From a virus, in IMG/VR virus record IMGVR_UViG_3300025073_000027, positions 62,001 through 126,000 of that record: 64,000 nt of DNA. The stretch is one strand, 5' to 3'. The position numbers were made by a program, and so were the translations under genes. Under the pieces are notes generated by a model, which had not been told where the DNA came from, made no database searches, and saw only the letters and a program-made list of their open reading frames with translations. This document shows, piece by piece, positions 1 to 8,041 of this stretch. Every line of letters begins with the position of its first letter. Positions within the stretch are counted from its first letter, which is position 1.

Positions 1-1
1 A

Positions 2-562
2 AAAATAGAAATAGAATATAAATTGATAAATATACCAGATGAGCAGAAACAAGATATATTAAATCGAATGGTAATAACCATAGATATAGATGGCATTATT
101 TTCACAGAAAAAGATTTCGATATTATTAGAGAAATTATTCTTAGGCAAAATGGTTTATCGACAAAATTTATAGAAGAATATAATCCTGAATTAGAAAGAC
201 ATTTACAATATGTGAATAGCAAATTCGATGATCTTTCTTTAGAAGATGAAGTGATTTTATTTTCTGTAATGATGGGTAAAAACTTAATGGAAATAGAAAA
301 TTATACTCTTTATCAATTTCGTAAGAGTATGGAAAGATTATTGTTGCTACATAATTTTGATTTATATAGTCCTTTAGAAATATCTGGGCAAATAAAAAGT
401 AAAGATGGATCAGAAATTGTAAAACATTATTTTTCGGCTATTAATAAAAATTCAGGTAGATATTCAAATATTATGATAGAAAAAGATGAATTTTTGAATA
501 GTAATCCATATTTACCAGATGAAAATGGTGTAATACGAGATTCTATGGGAAGTGTAAAATAA
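2..562 (+). CDS. Hypothetical phage protein, 5' end outside window
   Basis: The reading frame is open to the left edge, so the TTG at 23 is probably an internal codon and the gene is partial. About 185 residues are visible. They are acidic and helical-looking, with no signal peptide or membrane segment. I do not recognise the family. It lies 69 bp upstream of the putative major tail gene in the same direction, so a late structural or assembly role is an inference from position only. Confidence 0.7.
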   Translation, partial: KIEIEYKLINIPDEQKQDILNRMVITIDIDGIIFTEKDFDIIREIILRQNGLSTKFIEEYNPELERHLQYVNSKFDDLSLEDEVILFSVMMGKNLMEIENYTLYQFRKSMERLLLLHNFDLYSPLEISGQIKSKDGSEIVKHYFSAINKNSGRYSNIMIEKDEFLNSNPYLPDENGVIRDSMGSVK

Positions 563-630
563 ATTATTAAATATTAAATTTAGTAATGTATAAATAAATT
601 TAATATAAGAAAAAAGGAGAAAAAAATAAT

Positions 631-1662
631 ATGGCAAATCAATTTTTAGTTAGTGTTGCAGATGCAATTGGGCGGGATGCTTCTACAGGCGATTTACTTT
701 TTGTAGGTAAGGCAAATATATCTTCAAGTTTTACAATGTCCACCCAAAAGACTGAAGTGCGTGGTGGTATTGGTAATGCTATTTTGTATACTTATTATCA
801 TGATAAGGCTTTGGAAGTTAAAATTGAAGCTGCTACATTCGAAAAATCATTACTTGCTTTAAATGCTGGAACTACGGTTGTAACTGGTAGCACTACTGTT
901 GTAAAACAAGAATCTGTTACATTAGTTGCGGGTGTTGGTACTGTGACTGAAACTCCTACTGGTGGTAAAGTTAGTGTTTTACTTCCTGATGGAAGTATTC
1001 AGAATTTAACTCCAAATGGAAGTGAAATTACTGTTTCTGGTGGTGCTGCACAAACTGTAACTGCTATTTATGAATATACTGATACTGATGCACAATATGT
1101 AACTGGCTTTTCGACTTTACCTCCTACTGGCATTGATCTTACTTTAATTAGTGAAGTGCGAAATGCTGCTACAACTCTTGAATATTATTTTGTAATTAAT
1201 GTTCCGAACTTCAATGTTTCTGGTAACTATACAATGGCGTTGTCTGCCAATGGTGTTTCTCAGCAATCACTTGATGGTATGGCTGCTGTAACAACTGATG
1301 CGGCAGGAGATTATTATTTTAAAGCATATTGGATTCCTACTACTACAACTACCGCTGTTGCATATACTGATATTGCTGCAACTCCTTCGGTAATTACTTT
1401 TTCTGCTGCTGATCTTCCCGATACTCAGCAATTAAGTGTATTAGGCATTAAGGGTGGAATTTATGCAAATGTTAATATTACTACTTCATGTACTTTTGAG
1501 GTAACTTCTGGTTGTACGGATGTAATTTGGTCTGGTAGTACGGGTGTAATTAGTGCGTGTGCTACTGCTATTGAAAATGATGCTGCTGTGGTTGAGGTCT
1601 CATATTGGGACGTAACTAGCGGAAGTTTGAGCGACACCATGAATGTCGCAATTGGAGCATAA
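631..1662 (+). CDS. Putative major tail (tube) protein with C-terminal Ig-like region
   Basis: 343 residues, rich in Thr, Val, Ala and Gly, with alternating beta-type sequence and no membrane segment. The first 90 residues (MANQFLVSVADAIG, then VGKANISSSFTMSTQKTEVRGG) resemble tail-tube subunits, and the last 80 or so residues look like an Ig-like decoration domain (TSGCTDVIWSGSTGVIS). Codon use is richer in G and C than in its neighbours, as expected for a highly expressed structural gene. An AAAAAAGGAG ribosome site precedes the ATG and a hairpin terminator follows the stop. Position upstream of the tape-measure gene supports the call. A major capsid or decoration protein cannot be excluded. 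Confidence 0.6.
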   Translation: MANQFLVSVADAIGRDASTGDLLFVGKANISSSFTMSTQKTEVRGGIGNAILYTYYHDKALEVKIEAATFEKSLLALNAGTTVVTGSTTVVKQESVTLVAGVGTVTETPTGGKVSVLLPDGSIQNLTPNGSEITVSGGAAQTVTAIYEYTDTDAQYVTGFSTLPPTGIDLTLISEVRNAATTLEYYFVINVPNFNVSGNYTMALSANGVSQQSLDGMAAVTTDAAGDYYFKAYWIPTTTTTAVAYTDIAATPSVITFSAADLPDTQQLSVLGIKGGIYANVNITTSCTFEVTSGCTDVIWSGSTGVISACATAIENDAAVVEVSYWDVTSGSLSDTMNVAIGA

Positions 1663-1683
1663 TCATCAATATTGTTTTTTATA

Positions 1684-1720
1684 AAGTAGGAACATTTATT
1701 TGTTCCTACTTATCAATTTT
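1684..1720 (+). terminator. Hairpin terminator after the major tail gene
   Basis: An 11-bp perfect stem (AAGTAGGAACA at 1684-1694 with TGTTCCTACTT at 1701-1711) has a 6-base loop and is followed by a T-rich stretch. It sits 21 bp after the stop, where it could partly separate a strongly expressed structural gene from the genes behind it. Confidence 0.6.
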
Positions 1721-1740
1721 TATAAAAAGAGGTGGCATAT

Positions 1741-2196
1741 ATGACAGACGGTTATAATAGTTGCAACGCGCCTTGTATTTGGATAGAAAATTTATCGAAA
1801 AGAGTAGATAAAATGGAGGATACATTTGGTAATGTTAATAATAAAGTAATCGATATTGATAAAAGATATTCTCTTACTGAAATATTATTAGCTAAATTAG
1901 AAGCGGCATTTACCAATAATACAAATGCGATAATTAGTATTGAGAAGACTATGATATCGATGCAAAATGATATAAAAAATAATGCTTATACTACAATGCG
2001 AATTGAAAGAGAAGTAGGTGAAATAAAGGAAAAATTTGATGCGGCAGAAGAAGTAGCTAAATTAGATTTAAGAGTTGTTTTTAAAAGATTTATTGATAAT
2101 AAAGTTACTTGGATTTTAGGAGGGGGTATTACGATAGTTACTTTATTGGAATTATTAAGTCGTATAGATTGGGATAATTTATCTAAGGCTTTTTAA
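1741..2196 (+). CDS. XhlA-like membrane-anchored coiled-coil protein
   Basis: 151 residues. The start is the ATG at 1741, because AGAGGTG lies 6 bases before it. An in-frame GTG at 1732 falls inside that ribosome site. The N-terminal 110 residues are predicted coiled coil (WIENLSKRVDKMED, then repeated Ile/Leu heptads). A single hydrophobic segment near residues 115-135 (WILGGGITIVTLLELL) is followed by a short charged tail. This layout matches the XhlA/hemolysin accessory family, small cell-surface proteins often near holins. It lies in the tail operon far from the endolysin, so a lysis role is only a suggestion. Confidence 0.45.
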   Translation: MTDGYNSCNAPCIWIENLSKRVDKMEDTFGNVNNKVIDIDKRYSLTEILLAKLEAAFTNNTNAIISIEKTMISMQNDIKNNAYTTMRIEREVGEIKEKFDAAEEVAKLDLRVVFKRFIDNKVTWILGGGITIVTLLELLSRIDWDNLSKAF

Positions 2197-2272
2197 TTAT
2201 TAAAATATTTAGAAATAATTATAAAATTATTAAATAAATTTTATTGAATTATAAATTATAAAAGGATAAGAT

Positions 2273-2866
2273 ATGTCTGAGGTAGAAGAAATAAAGTTAA
2301 ATAAATTGAATATTGTTTTTTCAGATCAAGAAAGTGAAGAATTTAAATTTCAGGGTAATATAATTATAGTAATTCCATATATATTTATTGGCGAAAAAAT
2401 AGGTTTAATTCGGGAATATATAAATAATTTATTTGATGAATTTGAATATGATTTAGCAAAAAGATATATGGTAGCAGAATATGCTTTAATCCTTCAACTT
2501 ATAGAAGGACAGACTAATGTTGAAACAGATAAATTAGATGTTGATAAATTAATATCATCTAAATTATGGGAACAAATTAAATCTAGATTATTGAATTATG
2601 ATGAATTTCGAGAAGAATTAAATCGAGTATTGGAATTACGACAAGCACAAGAAAGTTTAAATAAATCGGTTGGTACAATATTAGAACAAGTTTCTGTAAA
2701 AGCGATAGATCTTTTAAATAAAATAAGTGAAATGGATGTTGAAAATTTCAAAGATGTATCGGCTGAATTTTCTAAACAACTTGAAGTATTGAATGAAAAT
2801 TTACCTGGAATTACAAAAAAGGCTTCTGTTTCTACGCCAAAAAGAAAATATACAAAAAAATCTTAA
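2273..2866 (+). CDS. Putative tail assembly protein (chaperone candidate)
   Basis: 197 residues, acidic and mostly helical, ending in a Lys-rich tail (TPKRKYTKKS). No family is recognised. An AAAAGGA ribosome site precedes the ATG. Genes in this place, between the major tail protein and the tape measure, are commonly tail assembly chaperones, and this is the best positional candidate. Two A-rich slippery heptamers near the 3' end (A AAA AAG at 2815-2821 is in register) could allow a -1 shift. That shift would add only about 22 codons and would not fuse to the next gene. Confidence 0.45.
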   Translation: MSEVEEIKLNKLNIVFSDQESEEFKFQGNIIIVIPYIFIGEKIGLIREYINNLFDEFEYDLAKRYMVAEYALILQLIEGQTNVETDKLDVDKLISSKLWEQIKSRLLNYDEFREELNRVLELRQAQESLNKSVGTILEQVSVKAIDLLNKISEMDVENFKDVSAEFSKQLEVLNENLPGITKKASVSTPKRKYTKKS

Positions 2867-2876
2867 TAATAAATAA

Positions 2877-3092
2877 ATGGATACTTTGATGAATGACGAT
2901 GCTGTAAAGGTACTTAAAAAATTAAAGTACGAATGTCCCGATTGTGGGGAGAGGAAATTAATTGTAATAATGGTGAAAAAACCTCATAATGGCATTATTT
3001 ATACTGAAAAAATGATCATTTGCCAAGAATGCGATTATAGAACACCTTTCAAAAAAAAGAATGAGAAGAAATTAGAATTTGAAGATAATTGA
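2877..3092 (+). CDS. Small zinc-ribbon protein
   Basis: 71 residues with two CxxC knuckles about 30 residues apart (CPDCGERK and CQECDY), a typical zinc ribbon, and a Lys/Glu-rich tail. It starts 11 bp after the previous stop. No strong ribosome site is visible before ATG 2877, and ATG 2889 is an alternative. The function is unknown. It may bind nucleic acid or be a structural zinc protein. Confidence 0.55.
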   Translation: MDTLMNDDAVKVLKKLKYECPDCGERKLIVIMVKKPHNGIIYTEKMIICQECDYRTPFKKKNEKKLEFEDN

Positions 3093-3111
3093 TAGCAAGA
3101 GGAGGTAATTC

Positions 3112-3612
3112 ATGTTTGATAATGATGTTGCTCTAAATGCTGCAATTATGCAAGATTTGATTTCTATCGTTGATGTAGTTACTGATAAATTACATGAGGA
3201 ATTAAAGAAACTTATTAAAAAGATTGTCTATGATCCATATACTCCAAGAGAATATAATCGTCAAGGAAATAATGGAGGTCTATTGGATGAATGGGATAAA
3301 AAAGACCCCGTTGTGGCAGGTAATGTTGTTTATGCAGAAATATTTGAAGATCCTGCTCGTTTAAATGTTGATCCTGCTACTTTTGTACATGGTAGTAATT
3401 TTTGGATTATGAGTGATATAAGACAATTATTGGCAGAAATAGTTATTGAGGGTAAAAGTGGAAGTTTATTTGACTTTGGACAGCCGCCTCACTTTTGGAA
3501 AAGTCCTCGGAATTTCTGGATTGTATTTGTAAAATTATTGGGAGATGGAACAGTAGATAGGATGATTGAAATGGAAATGAAAAAAAAAGGTATTCCTTTT
3601 ATAAAATTATAA
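3112..3612 (+). CDS. Putative tail-module protein (gp10-like candidate)
   Basis: 166 residues with a very good AGGAGGT ribosome site. The N-terminus is helical. A middle segment (YDPYTPREYNRQGNNGGLLDEW) resembles the Tyr/Pro/Arg-rich part of HK97 gp10-like tail-completion proteins. The C-terminus has aromatic-rich FDFGQPPHFWKSPRNFW. Assignment to head-tail joining or tail completion is an inference from this similarity and from its place before the tape-measure gene. Confidence 0.4.
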   Translation: MFDNDVALNAAIMQDLISIVDVVTDKLHEELKKLIKKIVYDPYTPREYNRQGNNGGLLDEWDKKDPVVAGNVVYAEIFEDPARLNVDPATFVHGSNFWIMSDIRQLLAEIVIEGKSGSLFDFGQPPHFWKSPRNFWIVFVKLLGDGTVDRMIEMEMKKKGIPFIKL

Positions 3613-3623
3613 TTGATGGATTT

Positions 3624-3731
3624 AAGGGGCTAAATTGACGAATTGAAAAGATGTTTTATCACCTCAAACATCCTGCCCCTTTTAGATTTGATTTAAGAGG
3701 TGAGATAAATAATAATATAGAGGTGATAATA
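3624..3731 (+). promoter_or_regulatory. Structured leader with anti-Shine-Dalgarno loop
   Basis: Two nested stems lie in the gap before the HNH gene. The outer stem is AAGGGGC 3624-3630 with GCCCCTT 3675-3681. The inner stem is GATGTTT 3650-3656 with AAACATC 3666-3672. TTATCACCTC at 3656-3665, essentially the inner loop, is the exact complement of GAGGTGATAA at 3720-3729, the ribosome site of the HNH gene. The loop could therefore hide that site. The same loop bases also match the 3' end of 16S rRNA (ATCACCTC). Regulation is inferred from base pairing alone. Confidence 0.45.
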
Positions 3732-4469
3732 ATGAAGGATTTAATTGGAAAAAAATTTGGTAAATTAATTGTATTATCTAAAGTAGATAAACCAGTAAAC
3801 GCAAAATCTTATGGATCATATTGGTTATGCTTATGTAATTGCGGTAATAAAAAAGTAATTAAAGGAAAATATTTATTAAATGGGCATAGTAAAACGTGTG
3901 GATGTGAAAAAGGTAGAAAGCGTAAAGATATATCTGGAAAAAGATTTGGTAGATTACTGGCAATTAAAATAGATTATGTCGATAGGGTTAATGGAGCATA
4001 TTGGTTATGCAAATGTGATTGTGGAAATGAAAAAACAATCAGATTAACTAATCTTACTAGCGGTAACACTATTTCCTGCGGTTGTAAACAAAAAGAAAAT
4101 TATGAAAACCGTATAAATGCTTTAGAATATGGTGTTGCGGCATTCAATGAAATATATGCTAAATACCAAGAAGGAGCTAAAAAAAGAAATTTAGTGTTTG
4201 AATTAGATAAAGATTATTTTACATCTATTATTAATTTAAATTGTTATTATTGTGGATGCGAACCAAATCAAATACATAGGGGTAGTAGATGCAATGGATC
4301 ATATATCTATAATGGAATTGATCGAGTTGATAATTCTTTGGGATATATAATTGATAATTGCGTTCCTTGTTGCGGTAAATGCAATAGAATGAAAAGTTCG
4401 TTGTCGCAAGATGAATTTTTAAATTTAATTAAAAATATTTATTTGAATAAAATTGCTAATGAAAATTAA
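3732..4469 (+). CDS. HNH homing endonuclease with Cys-rich repeat domains
   Basis: 245 residues from ATG 3732, which has a GAGGTGAT ribosome site. The ATG at 3651 lies inside the leader hairpin and is unlikely. Two copies of a Cys repeat (YWLCLCNCGNKK then CGC; YWLCKCDCGNEK then CGC) precede a C-terminal HNH-type nuclease (CYYCG, GIDRVDNSLGY, CCGKCNRMK). This architecture is shared with the protein at 43153-44100, so the two are paralogues. It is probably a free-standing selfish endonuclease inserted in the tail operon, with the zinc repeats likely recognising DNA. Confidence 0.8.
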   Translation: MKDLIGKKFGKLIVLSKVDKPVNAKSYGSYWLCLCNCGNKKVIKGKYLLNGHSKTCGCEKGRKRKDISGKRFGRLLAIKIDYVDRVNGAYWLCKCDCGNEKTIRLTNLTSGNTISCGCKQKENYENRINALEYGVAAFNEIYAKYQEGAKKRNLVFELDKDYFTSIINLNCYYCGCEPNQIHRGSRCNGSYIYNGIDRVDNSLGYIIDNCVPCCGKCNRMKSSLSQDEFLNLIKNIYLNKIANEN

Positions 4470-4510
4470 TATAATTTACTTTTATTTTAAGGAAGGAGAA
4501 TAATTAAATA

Positions 4511-4816
4511 ATGGAATTAAAAGAGTTTTTGCTTTGGCTGGCAACTGCGGGTGGATCAAGCATAGTGGCTAGTTTTATTTTAGAACGTATTCCTGGTTTT
4601 CAGAAATTAATTGCTGAGGCTAAACAATGGGTATATTTTGCCGTATGCGTAACTTTAAGTATTTCGAGTTATGCGGTTTTGAATTATGTACCAGTTGAAA
4701 TTTTACAGGCAGTAGCGCCTTATTTTGCTTTAATTGCTTCTGTGTTTGCATCTGTATTTGTTGGAACTACGTTTCATAATGTTGATAAGACAGAAAAAGA
4801 TGAAGGTGTGGGTTAA
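4511..4816 (+). CDS. Small multi-span membrane protein, holin-like
   Basis: 101 residues with about three hydrophobic segments (LLWLATAGGSSIVASFIL near residue 8, VYFAVCVTLSISSYAVL near 42, YFALIASVFASVFVGTTF near 72) and a charged C-terminal tail (DKTEKDEG). Size and topology fit a class I-type holin that would make pores in the inner membrane. A strong AAGGAAGGAG lies upstream. The gene is about 15 kb from the endolysin, so the holin call rests on topology alone. Confidence 0.5.
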   Translation: MELKEFLLWLATAGGSSIVASFILERIPGFQKLIAEAKQWVYFAVCVTLSISSYAVLNYVPVEILQAVAPYFALIASVFASVFVGTTFHNVDKTEKDEGVG

Positions 4817-4840
4817 TATTTAACTGTCTCCCTCGGGGTT

Positions 4841-4887
4841 TGGAGTGTGTTTGGTAGATTTTCTATCAAGCGCACTCCATTTTTTTG
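4841..4887 (+). terminator. Strong rho-independent terminator
   Basis: A 17-bp stem (4841-4857 with 4862-4878, including a few G-U pairs) closes a TTTT loop and is followed by a run of T. It is the strongest terminator in the late region and ends the transcription unit that includes the holin-like gene. Confidence 0.85.
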
Positions 4888-4912
4888 AATTTATAAAAAT
4901 AGAAAATAAAAA

Positions 4913-4930
4913 ATAAAAGGAAGATTTTAT
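4913..4930. repeat. ATAAAA-N6-TTTTAT dyad element, copy 1
   Basis: Spacer GGAAGA. This is the only exact copy found in the rightward region. It directly precedes ATG 4932, and its spacer is the ribosome site itself. Confidence 0.7.
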
Positions 4931-4931
4931 A

Positions 4932-5396
4932 ATGTATAGAAAAAAAACAATAAATTCTAAATTTAAAATAGATACCAGCGATAAGGGTAAGTTAAAACGT
5001 ACTTTTAATGGTGTTTTATATGATAGTGAAATGGAGATGAAATTCCATAAAGATTATCTTGTTCCATTATTAAAAAAAGGGAATATAAAAACTATAACAT
5101 TACAACCTAAATACATATTGCAAGATAAATTTAAGAAATATGGAAAAAGCATTTTGCCAATTAATTATGTGGCAGACTTCGAGGTTGAATGGTTAAATGG
5201 ATTAACTATTGTATATGATGTGAAAGGTTTACCTACCCCTGAGGCTAAAATGAAACGAAAAATGTTTGATTTTCGATATCCAGATAAGGTACTTCAATGG
5301 ATTGCTTTATCAAATATTGATGGTGGTTGGATTCAGTATGATGATCTAGTGAAGGCAAGAGCAAAGCGTAAGAAAGAAAAGAATTCTATAAAATAA
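4932..5396 (+). CDS. DUF1064 family nuclease-like protein
   Basis: 154 residues matching the whole DUF1064 family: FNGVLYDSEMEMKFHKDYL, then LQPKYILQDKF, then YVADFEVEWLNG and YDVKGLPTPEAKMKRKMF. The E-(x)-D-(x)-VKG arrangement is that of a PD-(D/E)XK fold. Family members are phage proteins suspected to be Holliday-junction or other structure-specific endonucleases. The C-terminus is very basic. It lies after a strong terminator, so its transcription probably depends on read-through or a weak local promoter. Confidence 0.8.
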   Translation: MYRKKTINSKFKIDTSDKGKLKRTFNGVLYDSEMEMKFHKDYLVPLLKKGNIKTITLQPKYILQDKFKKYGKSILPINYVADFEVEWLNGLTIVYDVKGLPTPEAKMKRKMFDFRYPDKVLQWIALSNIDGGWIQYDDLVKARAKRKKEKNSIK

Positions 5397-5411
5397 AAAA
5401 ATTGTTAAATA

Positions 5412-5440
5412 TTGACAAATTTTTATTTTAATGATAAAAT
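5412..5440 (+). promoter_or_regulatory. Sigma-A type promoter for the methyltransferase
   Basis: TTGACA at 5412-5417 and TAAAAT at 5435-5440 with exactly 17 bp between. Three leftward promoters in the window share the same layout. It drives the methyltransferase at 5480 and possibly the recombinase behind it. Confidence 0.8.
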
Positions 5441-5479
5441 TATTTACAATAATTGTAAATTTTGAAAATGGAGAAATTA

Positions 5480-6865
5480 GTGAATTACAACAATATAAAA
5501 ACTTATTTAGATTGGAATTATAAAAGTAAAGATTTATATTCTTCTGGTTACGAAGAATATTACCCTTTTTTTAATCAATATAAAAAAGAAAAGTTTTTAA
5601 ATCTTTTAAATGAAGATCAATTGAAAGCAATTGATGATAACTATAATGTCTATCGAAGCGTCAATATTTTTCCAATTTTTTATTATACTGAAAATGGAAT
5701 ATTAGAAGAAATTAAAAAATGTTATAATCGAGATGTTGAATTTTCTGGAAATACATTAGATCTTAAATATAAACAGGGTAATACTTTACTAAAATTTTTG
5801 TTTCCTAATTTTCATAGATCTTCCTATGGACATAGAGAAAATCCAATTAATTCTTTTGATAAATTTTATAAAAATGGATGGCTTAAAGAAATTATTGCTT
5901 TTCAGTTAAAATATGATTCTGCTATACCGCTAAGACTTTTATCCACTATGAATTTATATAGACAAAGAACGCCTAATAATTTCAATCCGATGAAAGCAAA
6001 AGCATTATATGAGCGATATTGTCCTAAAGATGGAATAATATATGATTTTTCTTGTGGTTATGGCGGAAGAATGCTTGGTGCTTTAACGAGTAAAAATAAT
6101 TATAAATATATAGGCGTTGAACCAAATTCTGAAACATTTGACAATCTTTTGATTCTTGGAAATTTTATAGAAATATCATTGCAAAAATTAAATACATTTG
6201 ATATTTATAAAGATGTTAGTGAAAATTATATTGCCGAGAAAAATAGCATAGATTTTGCATTTAGCAGTCCCCCATATTTTGATTTAGAAAAATATTCTGA
6301 TGAAGATACTCAATGCTATATACGATATCCAGAAATAAATGAATGGTTTGAAAATTATGTAACACCTACAATAAATAATATTCATTATGGTTTAAAAGAT
6401 GATGCTTATTATGCTGTAAATATAGCTGATTTTAATGTACCTGGAATTGGAAGAATAAATTTAGTAGATCGTTGGACTGAAATATCTGAAAGAATTGGAT
6501 TTGATTTAGTTGATCATTTATATATGAAATTGAGTAATCGAGGTGGAAGAAGAAGAAGCGGAAAAACTGGTGGTTTCAATAAAAAAGAGGAAAGTATTTA
6601 TGTTTTTAAAAAAGTAGATAAGCATAATAGTAATAATTATAAAAACAGAAATATTCCCAAATATATTGAAGATAAAGTAAAAATATATAATGATTGTATT
6701 CAAACGGCAAATGATATGGAAAACGATATTATTGAATGGTACATAAAATATTCAAATAATTTAAATTTGGATAAATCAATTATTACACAAATATTAAAAA
6801 CTACTTCTGAATATAATAATTTAGAAGAAGCAATACATAAATTAAATAAATTATTAAAAGAATAA
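5480..6865 (+). CDS. DNA methyltransferase, SPPY type
   Basis: 461 residues from GTG 5480, which has GGAG 7 bases upstream. In-frame ATG 5468 and TTG 5462 lack a ribosome site. A SAM-binding motif (YDFSCGYGGRMLGA, near residue 195) precedes the catalytic motif SSPPYFDLEKYS (near 270). The layout fits an amino-group DNA methyltransferase. The N-terminal 190 residues may recognise the target. A consensus promoter lies upstream and a terminator downstream, so this is an independent accessory unit inside the tail operon. It could protect phage DNA from restriction. No matching restriction enzyme gene is adjacent. Confidence 0.75.
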   Translation: MNYNNIKTYLDWNYKSKDLYSSGYEEYYPFFNQYKKEKFLNLLNEDQLKAIDDNYNVYRSVNIFPIFYYTENGILEEIKKCYNRDVEFSGNTLDLKYKQGNTLLKFLFPNFHRSSYGHRENPINSFDKFYKNGWLKEIIAFQLKYDSAIPLRLLSTMNLYRQRTPNNFNPMKAKALYERYCPKDGIIYDFSCGYGGRMLGALTSKNNYKYIGVEPNSETFDNLLILGNFIEISLQKLNTFDIYKDVSENYIAEKNSIDFAFSSPPYFDLEKYSDEDTQCYIRYPEINEWFENYVTPTINNIHYGLKDDAYYAVNIADFNVPGIGRINLVDRWTEISERIGFDLVDHLYMKLSNRGGRRRSGKTGGFNKKEESIYVFKKVDKHNSNNYKNRNIPKYIEDKVKIYNDCIQTANDMENDIIEWYIKYSNNLNLDKSIITQILKTTSEYNNLEEAIHKLNKLLKE

Positions 6866-6887
6866 TCAATACTATTATTTATTTTAT

Positions 6888-6915
6888 AAGGAGCATTTTA
6901 TAAATGCTCCTTTTT
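6888..6915 (+). terminator. Rho-independent terminator after the methyltransferase
   Basis: The stem GGAGCATTT 6890-6898 with AAATGCTCC 6902-6910 is followed by TTTTT. It overlaps the ATG at 6904, which rules out that codon as the recombinase start. Confidence 0.75.
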
Positions 6916-6933
6916 CATTATATGGAGAAATAT

Positions 6934-7953
6934 ATGCCAAGGAAAACATTTAAAAAAATAACAACTACGCCAGAATTAATCAACAGCATTAATTATAAAA
7001 ATAAATTATTGATGGAACGATTTTTAAGAGAAAAAAATGTTCGTTCTTCTGATAAAACTATTGTAAATTATCGTAGTCATTTGAATATATTTTTTGTTTG
7101 GAATTTACAATATAATTCAGATAAATTTTTTTGTGATATTAGGAAAATTGAATTTGCTGATTATTTTAATTTTGTAGTTAATGATTTGAATTGGGGTTCT
7201 GCTAGATTTAATGGCGGCAGATCATGTTTAAGTAGTTTATCGAGTTTTACTGAAAAATTTTTAGATGATGAATATCCTCAATTTAGAAATGTAATTTTAA
7301 AAGCGGTTGAATTAATGCCCAAATCTCCAACAAGAGAAAAAACAGTATTGTCGGAGGATCAAATAAATGGACTATTAAAATACTTATCTGATAATAATGA
7401 TATTCAAGAAGCATGTTGGTTAGCACTTGCTACTTCTTCAGGTGCTAGGTTTTCTGAATTGCTTAGATTTACTACTGATATTATTGATGAGAATAATACG
7501 GTGTTTGAAGGTATTTTTATTGAAACAACCAAAAAGATAAAAACTAAAGGTAGAACAAAAACAGGGAAGTTGCTTACAAAATATATTATAAAAGATTTGT
7601 TTTTATCTTATTATGATAAATGGTTATTGGAACGAGAAAAGATATTATTAGAAAAAGATTTAGATCATAATTATATATTTATAAAAAGGGATGGGACTCC
7701 CGCAGAAGAACATATAGTTAGAAGTTGGATTACCAAGTTTGAAAATTATTTAGGTGTTCCTTTTTATCCTCATGCGTTAAGACATTATCTTACCACTCAT
7801 CTTTTCAGAATAGGACTTCCAGCACAATTAATTAAGGAATTATTTGGATGGGAAAGTTTGGAAATGGCAAGTCTTTATAACGATATGGAAGCAAAAGATA
7901 TGAAATGGAACGAATTAGAAAAATTGAAAGAGCATTTAAATAACAAACAATAA
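6934..7953 (+). CDS. Tyrosine recombinase / integrase
   Basis: 339 residues from ATG 6934, with GGAG at 6924-6927. An N-terminal SAM-like core-binding domain (about residues 15-120) is followed by a catalytic domain with ATSSGARFSELL (first Arg), a Lys-rich beta hairpin (KKIKTKGRTKTGK), HALRHYLTTHLF (His-x-x-Arg), FGWESLEMASLYND (Trp in the His position and the nucleophilic Tyr). All catalytic positions are filled. It catalyses site-specific DNA strand exchange. It is one of three site-specific recombinases in the window and lies inside the tail operon, so it may be a mobile accessory gene rather than the phage integrase. Confidence 0.85.
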   Translation: MPRKTFKKITTTPELINSINYKNKLLMERFLREKNVRSSDKTIVNYRSHLNIFFVWNLQYNSDKFFCDIRKIEFADYFNFVVNDLNWGSARFNGGRSCLSSLSSFTEKFLDDEYPQFRNVILKAVELMPKSPTREKTVLSEDQINGLLKYLSDNNDIQEACWLALATSSGARFSELLRFTTDIIDENNTVFEGIFIETTKKIKTKGRTKTGKLLTKYIIKDLFLSYYDKWLLEREKILLEKDLDHNYIFIKRDGTPAEEHIVRSWITKFENYLGVPFYPHALRHYLTTHLFRIGLPAQLIKELFGWESLEMASLYNDMEAKDMKWNELEKLKEHLNNKQ

Positions 7954-7973
7954 AATATAAATTTTATCGTGTT

Positions 7974-8031
7974 TTTAACCCCCATATATAGACACTAATT
8001 TGATAGTACCCCCACATATAGGGGTATATTT
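7974..8031. repeat. Paired palindrome element, copy A
   Basis: Two imperfect dyads, CCCCCATATATAG at 7979-7991 and CCCCCACATATAGGGG at 8009-8024, are centred about 30 bp apart and preceded by GTTTTTAA. The same arrangement in the same orientation recurs at 44146-44205. The second dyad with its following T-run could also act as a weak terminator. Confidence 0.55.
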
Positions 8032-8041
8032 TTAATTTAAA

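Noticed and set aside
2815-2889. Possible -1 programmed frameshift (A AAA AAG) at the end of the tail-assembly candidate, like lambda G/GT
   Set aside because: The -1 frame stops after about 22 codons at 2887-2889 and does not fuse to the next gene, which lies in the +1 frame behind an in-frame stop. Poly-A runs are common in this AT-rich DNA.
6904-6933. Recombinase start at ATG 6904
   Set aside because: It lies inside the terminator hairpin at 6888-6915. ATG 6934 has GGAG at the right distance.
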